A stretch of 64,000 bases of DNA from Ipomoea triloba (lineage: Eukaryota > Streptophyta > Magnoliopsida > Solanales > Convolvulaceae). This document shows positions 11,640 through 22,599 of this stretch, piece after piece. Numbering within the stretch: the stretch's first letter is position 1; every line of letters starts with the position of its first letter. Made by a program: the position numbers and the translations under genes. The stretch lies in contig NC_044916.1 of assembly GCF_003576645.1 (NCBI RefSeq), forward strand, positions 29,522,396 through 29,586,395, read 5' to 3'. The notes below the pieces were generated by a model that searched no databases, was not told the origin of the DNA, and saw nothing but the letters and a program-made list of their open reading frames with translations.

Positions 11640-13097
11640 GGCTTCATTAATGCATGCGCATGTTGTTCATTGTTTCCTTAAAAGGTGACGCTCCTTCCAT
11701 CTGGTGTCATGTAAGGATTGAAAGGACCCTTTCCAATGTATGCAAATAGGCCATCCCTTTACTTGAGTATTTGGACGCCGGCCTAGCGCTCGAAGATCAT
11801 CCGGTCCATACACTTTCAATTATTACAGTATTACTTATTATTTGATTTGATGAAAATTTAAATCAATTGTAATTATTTAAATTCATGATTATGCGTGTGC
11901 AAAACCAAGAACTGAACAAGGTCACCGGTTGCGTATCCGACACCCAATGGTTAAAGACAAAGACACTCTTGCTGGAAATTAATACGATTATATAGATAAA
12001 ATCAGCAAAAATATTTGATGTAATTGATGAGTTGATAGGCATATTGACTACTGTTGAAGATGGGTTTTTTTGTAAGATGGCATTTGATAGACAAAATAAA
12101 TTACATTCGATTTTAAAAGTATTACATTTTATGTTATAAACAACAAACACTTGCCAACATTACATATAAAAGAAAGTGCTGATGAAAAATGTGATACTTT
12201 ACATTTTAATATAAGAGTATTACAATTTCTCCTATAACTAATAAACATTTTCAATATAAATATTACATTTTCATATTGATCTAACGGTACCTATGACATT
12301 TAAAAATCTCTTATAAATATGAAATTTAACTCTCACACCATTATGACACTATTTGTCAAAAATTTTGTCTTCTCAACATTTCTTTTTACATACATACTAT
12401 TTTAAATTTGAATATTCCTGTTCCACAGATTTTTTAGCATATAATTATACGTAATGTTTTTCATTTAACATAAACCAAAAAAAAAAAAAAAAAAACTAAA
12501 TATGAAAATTGTGTATTTGTGGATTCTTGATTGCTTAGCACTTGATGTATAAAATTTTGTGTTTGATACGCCTTAAATTTTCAATTTTCCAATCTTTTTA
12601 GGAGTTGCGTAGTATGTTGCATTATGCATATACTGAAATAGCTAGCAATACCCATACTAAACTTTCACAACTCTTAAAAGGTATGCATCTATCTGGGTAA
12701 TGCTGTGTCACACTTCTGAAGAATCATACTTCATTTTGATACCATCATTTTTAGTGTAAAGCACTCCATTGCTTTTCATTTCTACATACATTTTGTAAAT
12801 ATAGAAGGAATTTGATGGCAATGTGAATAAGTTAAACAACCAAATTCCAGATCTAGAAGTACGAACAGAAAGTGCAAGTAACATATACACCAGAAGGAGA
12901 AAAGTAGTTGTAAGCAAATATCTTTCATATATATTTAGCTAGAAGAGGAGATGATCATTCAACTCAGAAGGAAGAAGCTTTCTGTTCGTCTTTATTAAAG
13001 AGCATGCTGTTGAACAGCAATACTTTTGTAGGGTTTTGTAGTAAAAAGAAAACACAAAGGCAGAAAGTGTTGACCTTCAAACATATCAAACAAAAAG

Positions 13098-13128
<31 letters not shown>

Positions 13129-13129
13129 C

Positions 13130-13441
13130 AATTCAAACATTACCAATTCCCCTTTCAAACATTACCAACTTCCCGCGCCGCCGTCAACTTCCCCCTCGCC
13201 GCCAACAACTCCAGCTTCCCCGCCGCCGCCGCGCCATCAACTTCCTCCTCCTCCTGAAGAAGGCGAAGGGCTTCTTTGAGGAATTCAATCGCCTTCTTTG
13301 CACGGTCTTCCTTGAACGCCATGGAAGCTCTAAGACGTTGGCGTTCCTCCTTGAGAAGTTTAACTTCATCCTTCAGAATATTAGTCTCAGGGCCGGGACT
13401 GAGTGGATCAAAGTTGCGTCTCCGATTTTCTCCTCCTCCAT
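13130..13441 (-). pseudogene. Inverted copy of coiled-coil gene copy 2
   Basis: ATG at 13441 on minus begins the same gene as 19365 (+). One base is missing within the GGAGACCGCAAC context of the right arm, so the frame shifts after about seven codons. The long A-run at 13087-13127 corresponds to the T-run at 19684-19713. It is likely the same gene duplicated by misassembly rather than a paralog. Confidence 0.7.
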
Positions 13442-14700
13442 ACTTTCGTTCTGGTGATATTATGAGTATGAGTATTTGTTTTTGTTATGGAGCTTAATAT
13501 AGCAGACACAGCTGTCCTACGGTATACGGTATAGCACTCTCCCTCTCCACTCTCCACTACGGGCAACGGACACAGCTGTACTATCTCTATTGGCACGCCA
13601 TCAAATACGGTGACGTTTTGGCTTTGCATTTTATTTTTTATTTTCTGATTTGTGCTGGAAGTTTAGGTTATGGCCTATTTTAGGGTTGGTGGACTTATTT
13701 CTGTTTTGGCTCTAAATGCCGCCCACTCGTGCCGTTTTGGAAAGCTTTTGGGTTGGCTGCATGCCTACATTACTGTTTTGGGATGGCTACATTAATGTAC
13801 ACATCTTACCAAGTACTTTTTAAATGATATTTAATATATTCATTAATTAGTGTGTCATACTGACATTGGTAAACATGATATTTTGTTGACAATCTTCACG
13901 CGTATTCTACACTCTACACACAGCCATTTTAATCAGAATTTGGGAGTGAAAATCTGCCTATAAATAATACACAGGCACCCATGTTGGTACACTCATGTTC
14001 TCTAATAACTACAAGCATATAAATTCTCTTCTCTTCTTCATCTGCTCTCATAATTTCATCCTTCGTAAACCAGTTCGAACCTGAATGCATTCAAAAAATT
14101 TGTCATGTAAATGTATGTAGTCAATATCTATTTAGAGTATTGAGCATTCATAGCAATCACATACAAATATGCATTTTGTATCCTCTTGGTTGCTATTCAG
14201 TGTAGTGTATGGCAATGCAACACTGCAACTATACTGTAATATTGCCACAAATACTGGTCCACAAATACCAAAAATTGCTCTGATACAAAAATTCATATTG
14301 CTCTGATACCAAAAGTTCTATTGCTCTGATATGCTCTAATCCTAGCTCTGATATGCTCTAACCTAACTCTCATATGCTAATCCTAACTCTGATATTCTTA
14401 CATTTGGTTTGTTACCTGAAAGTAAGCTTCTTTAGGCTGTACCATCACATGAAATTTTGGAGATGACCAAAATGAAACACTTTCTTAACTTAATTTTTTC
14501 TACAACAATTTGAAGGGAATTCATTAAATGATATCAAAAAACAACATGATATGCAGATATATCCAAAGAAATGATGTTTATGGAAATAGGAAAAATGTGA
14601 TAAATCTGCAACTTTCAACTAAATGACGAGTGCTTTAATGAGCACCAATCATATCAACAGGAAAATAACCACAGTAAAAAGAACAAAAACAAAAGCAGAG

Positions 14701-14773
14701 TGATACGAACTCGTACCAAGCCGGCACCGCTTTGAGTGGATGCGAACTCCAAGGACGGAATGAGAGGGGGAAA

Positions 14774-14812
<39 letters not shown>

Positions 14813-15099
14813 CAGGAGAATGGAAGTTGAAATAATTCTTGTGTGTCTCTTCCCTGGCATGCAGGGTGGTTATATACTGAGTTACTCCTATTATGTTTAT
14901 GACTATGATTCTTAATATATATATATATATTAGGACTAAACTATACTATCCTATTATGAATAGACTTAGTCTAACAAATGTAATCAGCCATCCATGCTGG
15001 TTTCCTTCGTTCCCTCTTTGGCCTAGCAGTATGAGTTGTTTCTTCTCTATCTTTCATATCTTGATTTTCACCCTCTTCTACTGTGGATATGCCGTATCA
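14701..15099 (-). mobile_element. Inverted copy of the 3' LTR
   Basis: The LTR on minus is 399 bp with TGATACG/CGTATCA ends, and the bases immediately outside its 3' end give CTCTG on minus (14696-14700). This is the same target duplication as at the 5' LTR and at 18097. It is therefore the same LTR as 17697-18096, not an independent insertion. Confidence 0.9.
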
Positions 15100-16056
15100 C
15101 TCCCCTTTCCTTCGGCGACCACCTTGTCCTCGAGGTGGAGATTGGGGTACCATCGTTCCATTTCATCGGCAGTTTCCCATGTTGCATTTTCTGGATTACT
15201 ATCTGACCACTGTACCAAGACTTGGTGTTGTATTTTTCCATTTTTCAGAACATCCCGTTCCCCACAGAGTGCTAGCGGAGTTGAAATAGGTGATTGGCCA
15301 ACAAATTTTTCTGGTAATTGGACCTCTATATTTCCCTCAGTTCCCATGTGTTTCTTGAGTTGTGAGACATGGAATACTGAATGAATTTTTGCTTGTGGTG
15401 GAAGCTCGAGGCGGTATGCAACTTCTCCTATTTTTTCCAAGATCTTGAACGGCCCATAATAGCGTCGTGCTAGTTTGTTAGAGCTTCTCCGTGCTACTGA
15501 TATCTGTCTATATGGTTGTAGACGAAGCCAAACCTTATCTCCTACAGAAAATTCCACTTCACTCCTTTTGGCATTGGCTTTTTGGGCCATGCGATGCTGA
15601 GCTTCTAGAAGATTGAGTTTTAGTTGCCTTATCAATCTGTCGCGATCCAACAACAATTCATCTAGTGCTTGAACTGTTGTTGTGTCTTGGTTATACGGTG
15701 ATAAGGTAGGTGGAGGTCTTCCATATAGTGCTTGAAATGGAGTCATCTTAATGCTGCTGTGGTAGCTTGTATTGGCACAAAATTCTGCCCAACCCAAGTA
15801 TGATGTCCAGTTGGTTGGTTTGGCGTGGGTGAAAGCCCTTAAATATTGCTCTAAGCCTCGATTCATTACTTCTGTTTGCCCGTCGGTCTGTGGGTGGTAT
15901 GCCGTGCTTCTCTTCAGTGTTGTGCCACTTAGTGTGAATAATTCATCCCAAAATTTGCTTAAGAAAATTGGGTCTCGATCTGAGACAATTGTTGCAGGGA
16001 AACCATGATGTTTTGCCACTATTTCTACAAATACATTAGCTGCCTTCTGTGCACTA
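15078..16056 (-). CDS. Gypsy Pol: integrase core and chromodomain-like C-terminus (inverted)
   Basis: Minus-strand frame encoding the integrase catalytic core. The second Asp is in VSDRDPIFLSKFWDELF and the Glu in TDGQTEVMNRGLEQYL. The GPY/F-type region follows (RRYYGPFKILEKIGEVAYRL, FHVSQLKKH), then a chromodomain-like end (VLVQWSDSNPENATWE). The chromodomain places the element among plant chromoviruses. The frame continues the one broken at 10927. Its last residues differ from the right-arm copy because of a one-base deletion near 15092 at the LTR boundary. Confidence 0.9.
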
Positions 16057-16262
16057 CAAAGAGGGAACGAAGGAAACCAGCATGGATGGCTGATTACATT
16101 TGTTAGACTAAGTCTATTCATAATAGGATAGTATAGTTTAGTCCTAATATATATTATATTAAGAATCATAGTCATAAACATAATAGGAGTAACTCAGTAT
16201 ATAACCACCCTGCATGCCAGGGAAGAGGACACACAAGAATTATTTCAACTTCCATTCTCCTG

Positions 16263-16303
<41 letters not shown>

Positions 16304-17169
16304 TTTCCCCCTCTCATTCCGTCCTTGGAGTTCGCATCCACTCAAAGCGGTGCCGGCTTGGTACGAGTTCGTATCACTCTGCTTTTGTTTTTGTTCTTTT
16401 TTACTGTGGTTATTTTCCTGTTGATATGATTGGTGCTCATTAAAGCACTCGTCATTTAGTTGAAAGTTGCAGATTTATCACATTTTTCCTATTTCCATAA
16501 ACATCATTTCTTTGGATATATCTGCATATCATGTTGTTTTTTGATATCATTTAATGAATTCCCTTCAAATTGTTGTAGAAAAAATTAAGTTAAGAAAGTG
16601 TTTCATTTTGGTCATCTCCAAAATTTCATGTGATGGTACAGCCTAAAGAAGCTTACTTTCAGGTAACAAACCAAATGTAAGAATATCAGAGTTAGGATTA
16701 GAGCATATGAGAGTTAGGGTTAGAGCATATCAGAGCTAGGATTAGAGCATATCAGAGCAATAGAACTTTTGGTATCAGAGCAATATGAATTTTTTGGTAT
16801 CAGAGCAATTTTTGGTATTTGTGGACCAGTATTTGTGGCAATATTACAGTATAGTTGCAGTGTTGCATTGCCATACACTACACTGAATAGCAACCAAGAG
16901 GATACAAAATGCATATTTGTATGTGATTGCTATGAATGCTCAATACTCTAAATAGATATTGACTACATACATTTACATGACAAATTTTTTGAATGCATTC
17001 AGGTTCGAACTGGTTTACGAAGGATGAAATTATGAGAGCAGATGAAGAAGAGAAGAGAATTTATATGCTTGTAGTTATTAGAGAACATGAGTGTACCAAC
17101 ATGGGTGCCTGTGTATTATTTATAGGCAGATTTTCACTCCCAAATTCTGATTAAAATGGCTGTGTGTAG
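16057..17169 (+). repeat. Extra copy of partial 3' LTR plus genomic flank
   Basis: 16057-17169 is collinear with 17777-18889 at a constant offset of 1720 bp, with no net indel over 1113 bp. It holds LTR sequence to 16376, then CTCTG and the flank. It starts abruptly at the inner edge of the inverted block and ends at an N (17170). This is fold-back or overlap duplication at a contig end. Confidence 0.88.
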
Positions 17170-17170
17170 N

Positions 17171-17826
17171 AACTAAAACTCAATCTTCTAGAAGCTCAGC
17201 ATCGCATGGCCCAAAAAGCCAATGCCAAAAGGAGTGAACTGGAATTTTCTGTAGGAGATAAGGTTTGGCTTCGTCTACAACCATATAGACAGATATCAGT
17301 AGCACGGAGAAGCTCTAACAAACTAGCACGACGCTATTATGGGCCGTTCAAGATCTTGGAAAAAATAGGAGAAGTTGCATACCGCCTCGAGCTTCCACCA
17401 CAAGCAAAAATTCATTCAGTATTCCATGTCTCACAACTCAAGAAACACATGGGAACTGAGGGAAATATAGAGGTCCAATTACCAGAAAAATTTGTTGGCC
17501 AATCACCTATTTCAACTCCGCTAGCACTCTGTGGGGAACGGGATGTTCTGAAAAATGGAAAAATACAACACCAAGTCTTGGTACAGTGGTCAGATAGTAA
17601 TCCAGAAAATGCAACATGGGAAACTGCCGATGAAATGGAACGATGGTACCCCAATCTCCACCTCGAGGACAAGGTGGTCGCCGAAGGAAAGGGGAGTGAT
17701 ACGGGCATATCCACAGTAGAAGAGGGTGAAAATCAAGATATGAAAGATAGAGAAGAAACAACTCATACTGCTAGGCCAAAGAGGGAACGAAGGAAACCAG
17801 CATGGATGGCTGATTACATTTGTTAG
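17171..17826 (+). CDS. Gypsy Pol C-terminus running into the 3' LTR
   Basis: A frame from the base after the N to TAG at 17826. It carries the last part of integrase (SVGDKVWLRLQPYRQI, RRYYGPFKILEKIG) and the chromodomain-like motif VLVQWSDSNPENATWE, and then crosses into the LTR at 17697. About 43 residues, including a basic RPKRERRKPAWMADYIC end, are LTR-encoded. The same strand and order as 7086-10927 suggest it is the true end of that element, but integrase sequence between the two is present only in the inverted block. Confidence 0.9.
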
Positions 17827-17982
17827 ACTAAGTCTATTCATAATAGGATAGTATAGTTTAGTCCTAATATATATTATATTAAGAATCATAGTCATAAACA
17901 TAATAGGAGTAACTCAGTATATAACCACCCTGCATGCCAGGGAAGAGGACACACAAGAATTATTTCAACTTCCATTCTCCTG

Positions 17983-18023
<41 letters not shown>

Positions 18024-18096
18024 TTTCCCCCTCTCATTCCGTCCTTGGAGTTCGCATCCACTCAAAGCGGTGCCGGCTTGGTACGAGTTCGTATCA
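17697..18096 (+). mobile_element. 3' LTR of Ty3/gypsy element
   Basis: 400-bp LTR with TGATACG/CGTATCA ends, followed by CTCTG at 18097-18101, which matches the 5 bp before the 5' LTR. The CT run is longer than in the 5' LTR and a few substitutions separate the two LTRs. Confidence 0.95.
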
Positions 18097-18149
18097 CTCT
18101 GCTTTTGTTTTTGTTCTTTTTTACTGTGGTTATTTTCCTGTTGATATGA
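18097..18149 (+). pseudogene. Detached 3' end of coiled-coil gene copy 1 (membrane tail)
   Basis: After the target duplication the frame reads LLLFLFFFTVVIFLLI and TGA at 18147-18149. With the element excised this follows MVMFDS at 6680 in frame, so the retrotransposon landed in the coding sequence just before a C-terminal transmembrane segment. Beyond the stop, 18150-19364 is intergenic apart from the entry below. Confidence 0.7.
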
Positions 18150-18403
18150 TTGGTGCTCATTAAAGCACTCGTCATTTAGTTGAAAGTTGCAGATTTATCA
18201 CATTTTTCCTATTTCCATAAACATCATTTCTTTGGATATATCTGCATATCATGTTGTTTTTTGATATCATTTAATGAATTCCCTTCAAATTGTTGTAGAA
18301 AAAATTAAGTTAAGAAAGTGTTTCATTTTGGTCATCTCCAAAATTTCATGTGATGGTACAGCCTAAAGAAGCTTACTTTCAGGTAACAAACCAAATGTAA
18401 GAA

Positions 18404-18536
18404 TATCAGAGTTAGGATTAGAGCATATGAGAGTTAGGGTTAGAGCATATCAGAGCTAGGATTAGAGCATATCAGAGCAATAGAACTTTTGGTATCAGAG
18501 CAATATGAATTTTTTGGTATCAGAGCAATTTTTGGT
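18404..18536 (+). repeat. Degenerate tandem array of GGTATCAGAGC-like units
   Basis: Repeats of the types TTAGAGCATATCAGAGC and TTTTGGTATCAGAGCAAT occur several times in about 130 bp. TGGTATCAGAGC is identical to the initiator-tRNA-Met primer-binding site of many plant LTR elements, but no LTR borders are seen here. The same array is also present in the assembly copies at 16684-16816 and, inverted, at about 14270-14400. Confidence 0.55.
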
Positions 18537-19364
18537 ATTTGTGGACCAGTATTTGTGGCAATATTACAGTATAGTTGCAGTGTTGCATTGCCATACACTA
18601 CACTGAATAGCAACCAAGAGGATACAAAATGCATATTTGTATGTGATTGCTATGAATGCTCAATACTCTAAATAGATATTGACTACATACATTTACATGA
18701 CAAATTTTTTGAATGCATTCAGGTTCGAACTGGTTTACGAAGGATGAAATTATGAGAGCAGATGAAGAAGAGAAGAGAATTTATATGCTTGTAGTTATTA
18801 GAGAACATGAGTGTACCAACATGGGTGCCTGTGTATTATTTATAGGCAGATTTTCACTCCCAAATTCTGATTAAAATGGCTGTGTGTAGAGTGTAGAATA
18901 CGCGTGAAGATTGTCAACAAAATATCATGTTTACCAATGTCAGTATGACACACTAATTAATGAATATATTAAATATCATTTAAAAAGTACTTGGTAAGAT
19001 GTGTACATTAATGTAGCCATCCCAAAACAGTAATGTAGGCATGCAGCCAACCCAAAAGCTTTCCAAAACGGCACGAGTGGGCGGCATTTAGAGCCAAAAC
19101 AGAAAATAAGTCCACCAACCCTAAAATAGGCCATAACCTAAACTTCCAGCACAAATCAGAAAATAAAAAATAAAAATGCAAAGCCAAAACGTCACCGTAT
19201 TTGATGGGCGTGCCAATAGAGATAGTACAGCTGTGTCCGTTGCCCGTAGTGGAGAGTGGAGAGGGAGAGTGCTATACCGTATACCGTAGGACAGCTGTGT
19301 CTGCTATATTAAGCTCCATAACAAAAACAAATACTCATACTCATAATATCACCAGAACGAAAGT

Positions 19365-19655
19365 ATGGAGGAGGAGAAAATCGGAGACCGCAACTTTGAT
19401 CCACTCAGTCCCGGCCCTGAGACTAATATTCTGAAGGATGAAGTTAAACTTCTCAAGGAGGAACGCCAACGTCTTAGAGCTTCCATGGCGTTCAAGGAAG
19501 ACCGTGCAAAGAAGGCGATTGAATTCCTCAAAGAAGCCCTTCGCCTTCTTCAGGAGGAGGAGGAAGTTGATGGCGGCGGCGGCGGCGGGGAAGCTGGAGT
19601 TGTTGGCGGCGAGGGGGAAGTTGACGGCGGCCGCGGGGAAGTTGGTAATGTTTGA
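19365..19655 (+). CDS. Small coiled-coil protein gene, copy 2
   Basis: A 96-residue frame from ATG 19365 to TGA 19655. It has an acidic N-terminus with GDRNFDPLSP, a coiled coil (ILKDEVKLLKEERQRLRAS, AFKEDRAKKAIEFLKEALRL), then a Glu/Gly-rich GGC-repeat tail. The same coil plan is seen in copy 1 (6374) and copy 3 (23945). Just after the stop, another frame reads KLVMFELL followed by poly-Phe from a 30-T run. This is the counterpart of the MVMFDSL plus hydrophobic tail of copy 1, so the gene may have lost its anchor by a frameshift, or the sequence has an indel in the GGC/T-rich stretch. The function is unknown and no family is recognised. Confidence 0.55.
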   Translation: MEEEKIGDRNFDPLSPGPETNILKDEVKLLKEERQRLRASMAFKEDRAKKAIEFLKEALRLLQEEEEVDGGGGGGEAGVVGGEGEVDGGRGEVGNV

Positions 19656-19682
19656 AAGGGGAAGTTGGTAATGTTTGAATTG

Positions 19683-19713
<31 letters not shown>

Positions 19714-21000
19714 CTTTTTGTTTGATATGTTTGAAGGTCAACACTTTCTGCCTTTGTGTTTTTCTTTTTACTACAAAACCCTACAAAAGTATTGCTGTTC
19801 AACAGCATGCTCTTTAATAAAGACGAACAGAAAGCTTCTTCCTTCTGAGTTGAATGATCATCTCCTCTTCTAGCTAAATATATATGAAAGATATTTGCTT
19901 ACAACTACTTTTCTCCTTCTGGTGTATATGTTACTTGCACTTTCTGTTCGTACTTCTAGATCTGGAATTTGGTTGTTTAACTTATTCACATTGCCATCAA
20001 ATTCCTTCTATATTTACAAAATGTATGTAGAAATGAAAAGCAATGGAGTGCTTTACACTAAAAATGATGGTATCAAAATGAAGTATGATTCTTCAGAAGT
20101 GTGACACAGCATTACCCAGATAGATGCATACCTTTTAAGAGTTGTGAAAGTTTAGTATGGGTATTGCTAGCTATTTCAGTATATGCATAATGCAACATAC
20201 TACGCAACTCCTAAAAAAGATTGGAAAATTGAAAATTTAAGGCGTATCAAACACAAAATTTTATACATCAAGTGCTAAGCAATCAAGAATCCACAAATAC
20301 ACAATTTTCATATTTAGTTTTTTTTTTTTTTTTTTTTGGTTTATGTTAAATGAAAAAACATTACGTATAATTATATGCTAAAAAATCTGTGGAACAGGAA
20401 TATTCAAATTTAAAATAGTATGTATGTAAAAAGAAATGTTGAGAAGACAAAATTTTTTGACAAATAGTGTCATAATGGTGTGAGAGTTAAATTCTCATAT
20501 TTATAAGAGATTTTTAAATGTCATAGGTACCGTTAGATCAATATGAAAATGTAATATTTATATTGAAAATGTTTATTAGTTATAGGAGAAATTGTAATAC
20601 TCTTATATTAAAATGTAAAAGTATCACATTTTTCATCAGCACTTTCTTTTATATGTAATGTTGGCAAGTGTTTGTTGTTTATAACATAAAATGTAATACT
20701 TTTAAAATCGAATGTAATTTATTTTGTCTATCAAATGCCATCTTACAAAAAAACCCATCTTCAACAGTAGTCAATATGCCTATCAACTCATCAATTACAT
20801 CAAATATTTTTGCTGATTTTATCTATATAATCGTATTAATTTCCAGCAAGAGTGTCTTTGTCTTTAACCATTGGGTGTCGGATACGCAACCGGTGACCTT
20901 GTTCAGTTCTTGGTTTTGCACACGCATAATCATGAATTTAAATAATTACAATTGATTTAAATTTTCATCAAATCAAATAATAAGTAATACTGTAATAATT
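19656..21000 (+). other. Intergenic, no gene seen
   Basis: It contains the T-run at 19684-19713, a second T-run near 20319-20337, and AT-rich sequence without convincing coding signal. Everything here is repeated in inverted form between about 11820 and 13110. Confidence 0.5.
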
Positions 21001-21178
21001 GAAAGTGTATGGACCGGATGATCTTCGAGCGCTAGGCCGGCGTCCAAATACTCAAGTAAAGGGATGGCCTATTTGCATACATTGGAAAGGGTCCTTTCAA
21101 TCCTTACATGACACCAGATGGAAGGAGCGTCACCTTTTAAGGAAACAATGAACAACATGCGCATGCATTAATGAAGCC

Positions 21179-21547
21179 ATGTCAGAAGCTACCCAACAAC
21201 AGCAGCAGTATAAGACGCATGGAGAACAAGAGGTTGCTAATGTTCAGGAGCATTTAATGCATCTTGATAGTGGTTTATCCGATGATCAAGAGATGGATAT
21301 TTCAGATTCTCAATGGATGAACAATCAAAGCAAATGGACCTCAAATAACCCTTATGACCAACTTATTACTATTGGGCCTGGGTTATGCATCAACAACACC
21401 AAAATCCATGAGGGCAAGCGACAGAGAAGTGATGATGCTGAGAATGATGGACCTCAAGATGAATTTATGCGAAGTGCTACTGAGGATTCGAGCAGCCCAA
21501 AAAACTTGCTAAAGGCGGGTACGGTACTGCGATTTGCACAATTATAG
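21179..21547 (+). pseudogene. Probable LINE ORF1 C-terminal remnant
   Basis: A 122-residue frame rich in Gln, Asp and Ser, ending KNLLKAGTVLRFAQL. The acidic linker followed by a PKNLL-AG...RFAQL-type terminus resembles the C-terminal end of plant L1 ORF1 proteins. Upstream, a broken frame from about 21008 (GPDDLRALGRR) may be part of the same protein. No zinc knuckle or ORF2 is present. An alternative is an unannotated host gene, judged less likely. Confidence 0.4.
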
Positions 21548-22071
21548 GCATTTTAATTCGAGATGATCTATTGACATTTTAATTCGAGATGATCTACTAT
21601 AAGCAACCTTGATTAGTTTACCTATTTATGGTCCTTTACCATATAGGGTCACAAAAGACGAGATTTGCACTGCATAAGCCATTGAATAGTGTTTGTTGGA
21701 CAAAGATTTAATTGGCAGGGTCTAATACTCTTGATTCAAGTCATAGAGTTAGCCTTAGCATATGGAGTTAGCTTCGATAATCAAGACTCAAAAGACTATA
21801 TATGCATGTTGTCAAGGTGTTAACATGTTCGCAAATTTTGAAAGATAGTTATTGAGCAATACACACAAGTAACGACTATTATAACTTTCTATAAATAACT
21901 TTAGTGTTCTAATCAAGGTTGAAAAAATCGTTAGGTGAGGCGCCTGATTTTTTTATTTTTTATTTTTTTAATTTAATCTTTATAGTTATTTTTAATTTTT
22001 TTTAAAAAAATTTTTTAAAAATATTTTAAGTGTTAATAATTGTATAGTGTATTTGGTATGTTCAGTGGCCT

Positions 22072-22154
22072 AATGGCATATTTTTTTTCGTTCAGTGGCC
22101 TAATTGAACTTTCAGGTTACGGTTCAGTGGCCAATTTGAACCCTATTCCTTTTT
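22072..22154. mobile_element. Mutator-like element terminus
   Basis: Reverse-complemented, this begins GGAATAGGGTTCAAATTGG and continues with repeated GCCACTGAAC motifs. It matches the left terminus of the element at 38422 (GGAATAAGGGTCAAATTAG). The other end of this copy was not found. It abuts the PAE exon-11 relic at 22172. Confidence 0.6.
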
Positions 22155-22171
22155 TCTTTAATAAATTTCAG

Positions 22172-22585
22172 GCATCATGAACTTTTAAAAACAATAAAGC
22201 AATACAAAATTGCATTGTGATGAACGGTACTACTTGTTCAAGTGAGATTTATAAAGTCTTACAAGGTTAACATTATTTAATTTAAGTACAAAAAGTAATT
22301 CTTTTTCTTACTATACATTCACACAATTATAGTAGGAACTCTGCACACCTTATGATCAAATAGTTATTATGTGTTTTATATATGTTTTTCAATTTAGATC
22401 TAAGATTGAAAATTTTGAGTCTATTGCCAAATCAAACGAATTCATTGTCAAAAGGGGTCTTGATTTACTCCCCTATGGCTCATGTACAAGAACCATCTAG
22501 TAACTGAGATTTAGACATGGTAATCGAAGTAAGTAATGAGGTATTATATAATCAACCAAATTATGTATCCTTATGTAATTGATCA
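22172..22585 (+). pseudogene. Pectin acetylesterase relic, exons 11-12
   Basis: 22172-22265 matches PAE exon 11 (ends SSEIYKVLQ), then an intron, then 22398-22540 matches exon 12 at exactly the same length as in copies A and C (143 bp). Two Trp codons are TGA here, one early in exon 11 and one in exon 12, so it is non-coding. Homology to intron 12 fades near 22585. No other exons are present nearby. Confidence 0.85.
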
Positions 22586-22599
22586 TCTAGTAATTGGGC

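Larger units (their letters stand above)
10953..16056 (-). repeat. Inverted block: left arm of a 4.7-kb near-perfect inverted repeat
   Basis: 10953-15625 is the reverse complement of 17171-21866 apart from small indels, a net difference of about 22 bp by coordinates. 15626-16056 adds integrase sequence absent from the right arm. Read on minus from 16056 the block continues the pol frame of base 10927 without losing or gaining a base. It then gives the pol end, the 3' LTR and the same genomic flank as 18097-21866. Several indels here break frames that are intact in the right arm: one base is lost near the coiled-coil gene start at about 13420, and one near 15092 in the pol/LTR junction. This looks like an unpolished, mis-oriented copy. 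Confidence 0.9.

Noticed and set aside
12964..13158. ORF with poly-Phe and a Cys-rich tail as a membrane protein
   Set aside because: Arises from the A/T-run in the inverted copy of coiled-coil gene 2; only its relation to the copy-1 tail is noted.
11271..15384. Apparent extra genes on the minus strand mirroring 17-21.8 kb
   Set aside because: Explained by the inverted assembly block; same target duplication and same flanks, so not true paralogs.
14893..15384. Plus-strand 163-residue frame across the inverted LTR and pol
   Set aside because: Antisense shadow of the pol C-terminus and LTR.
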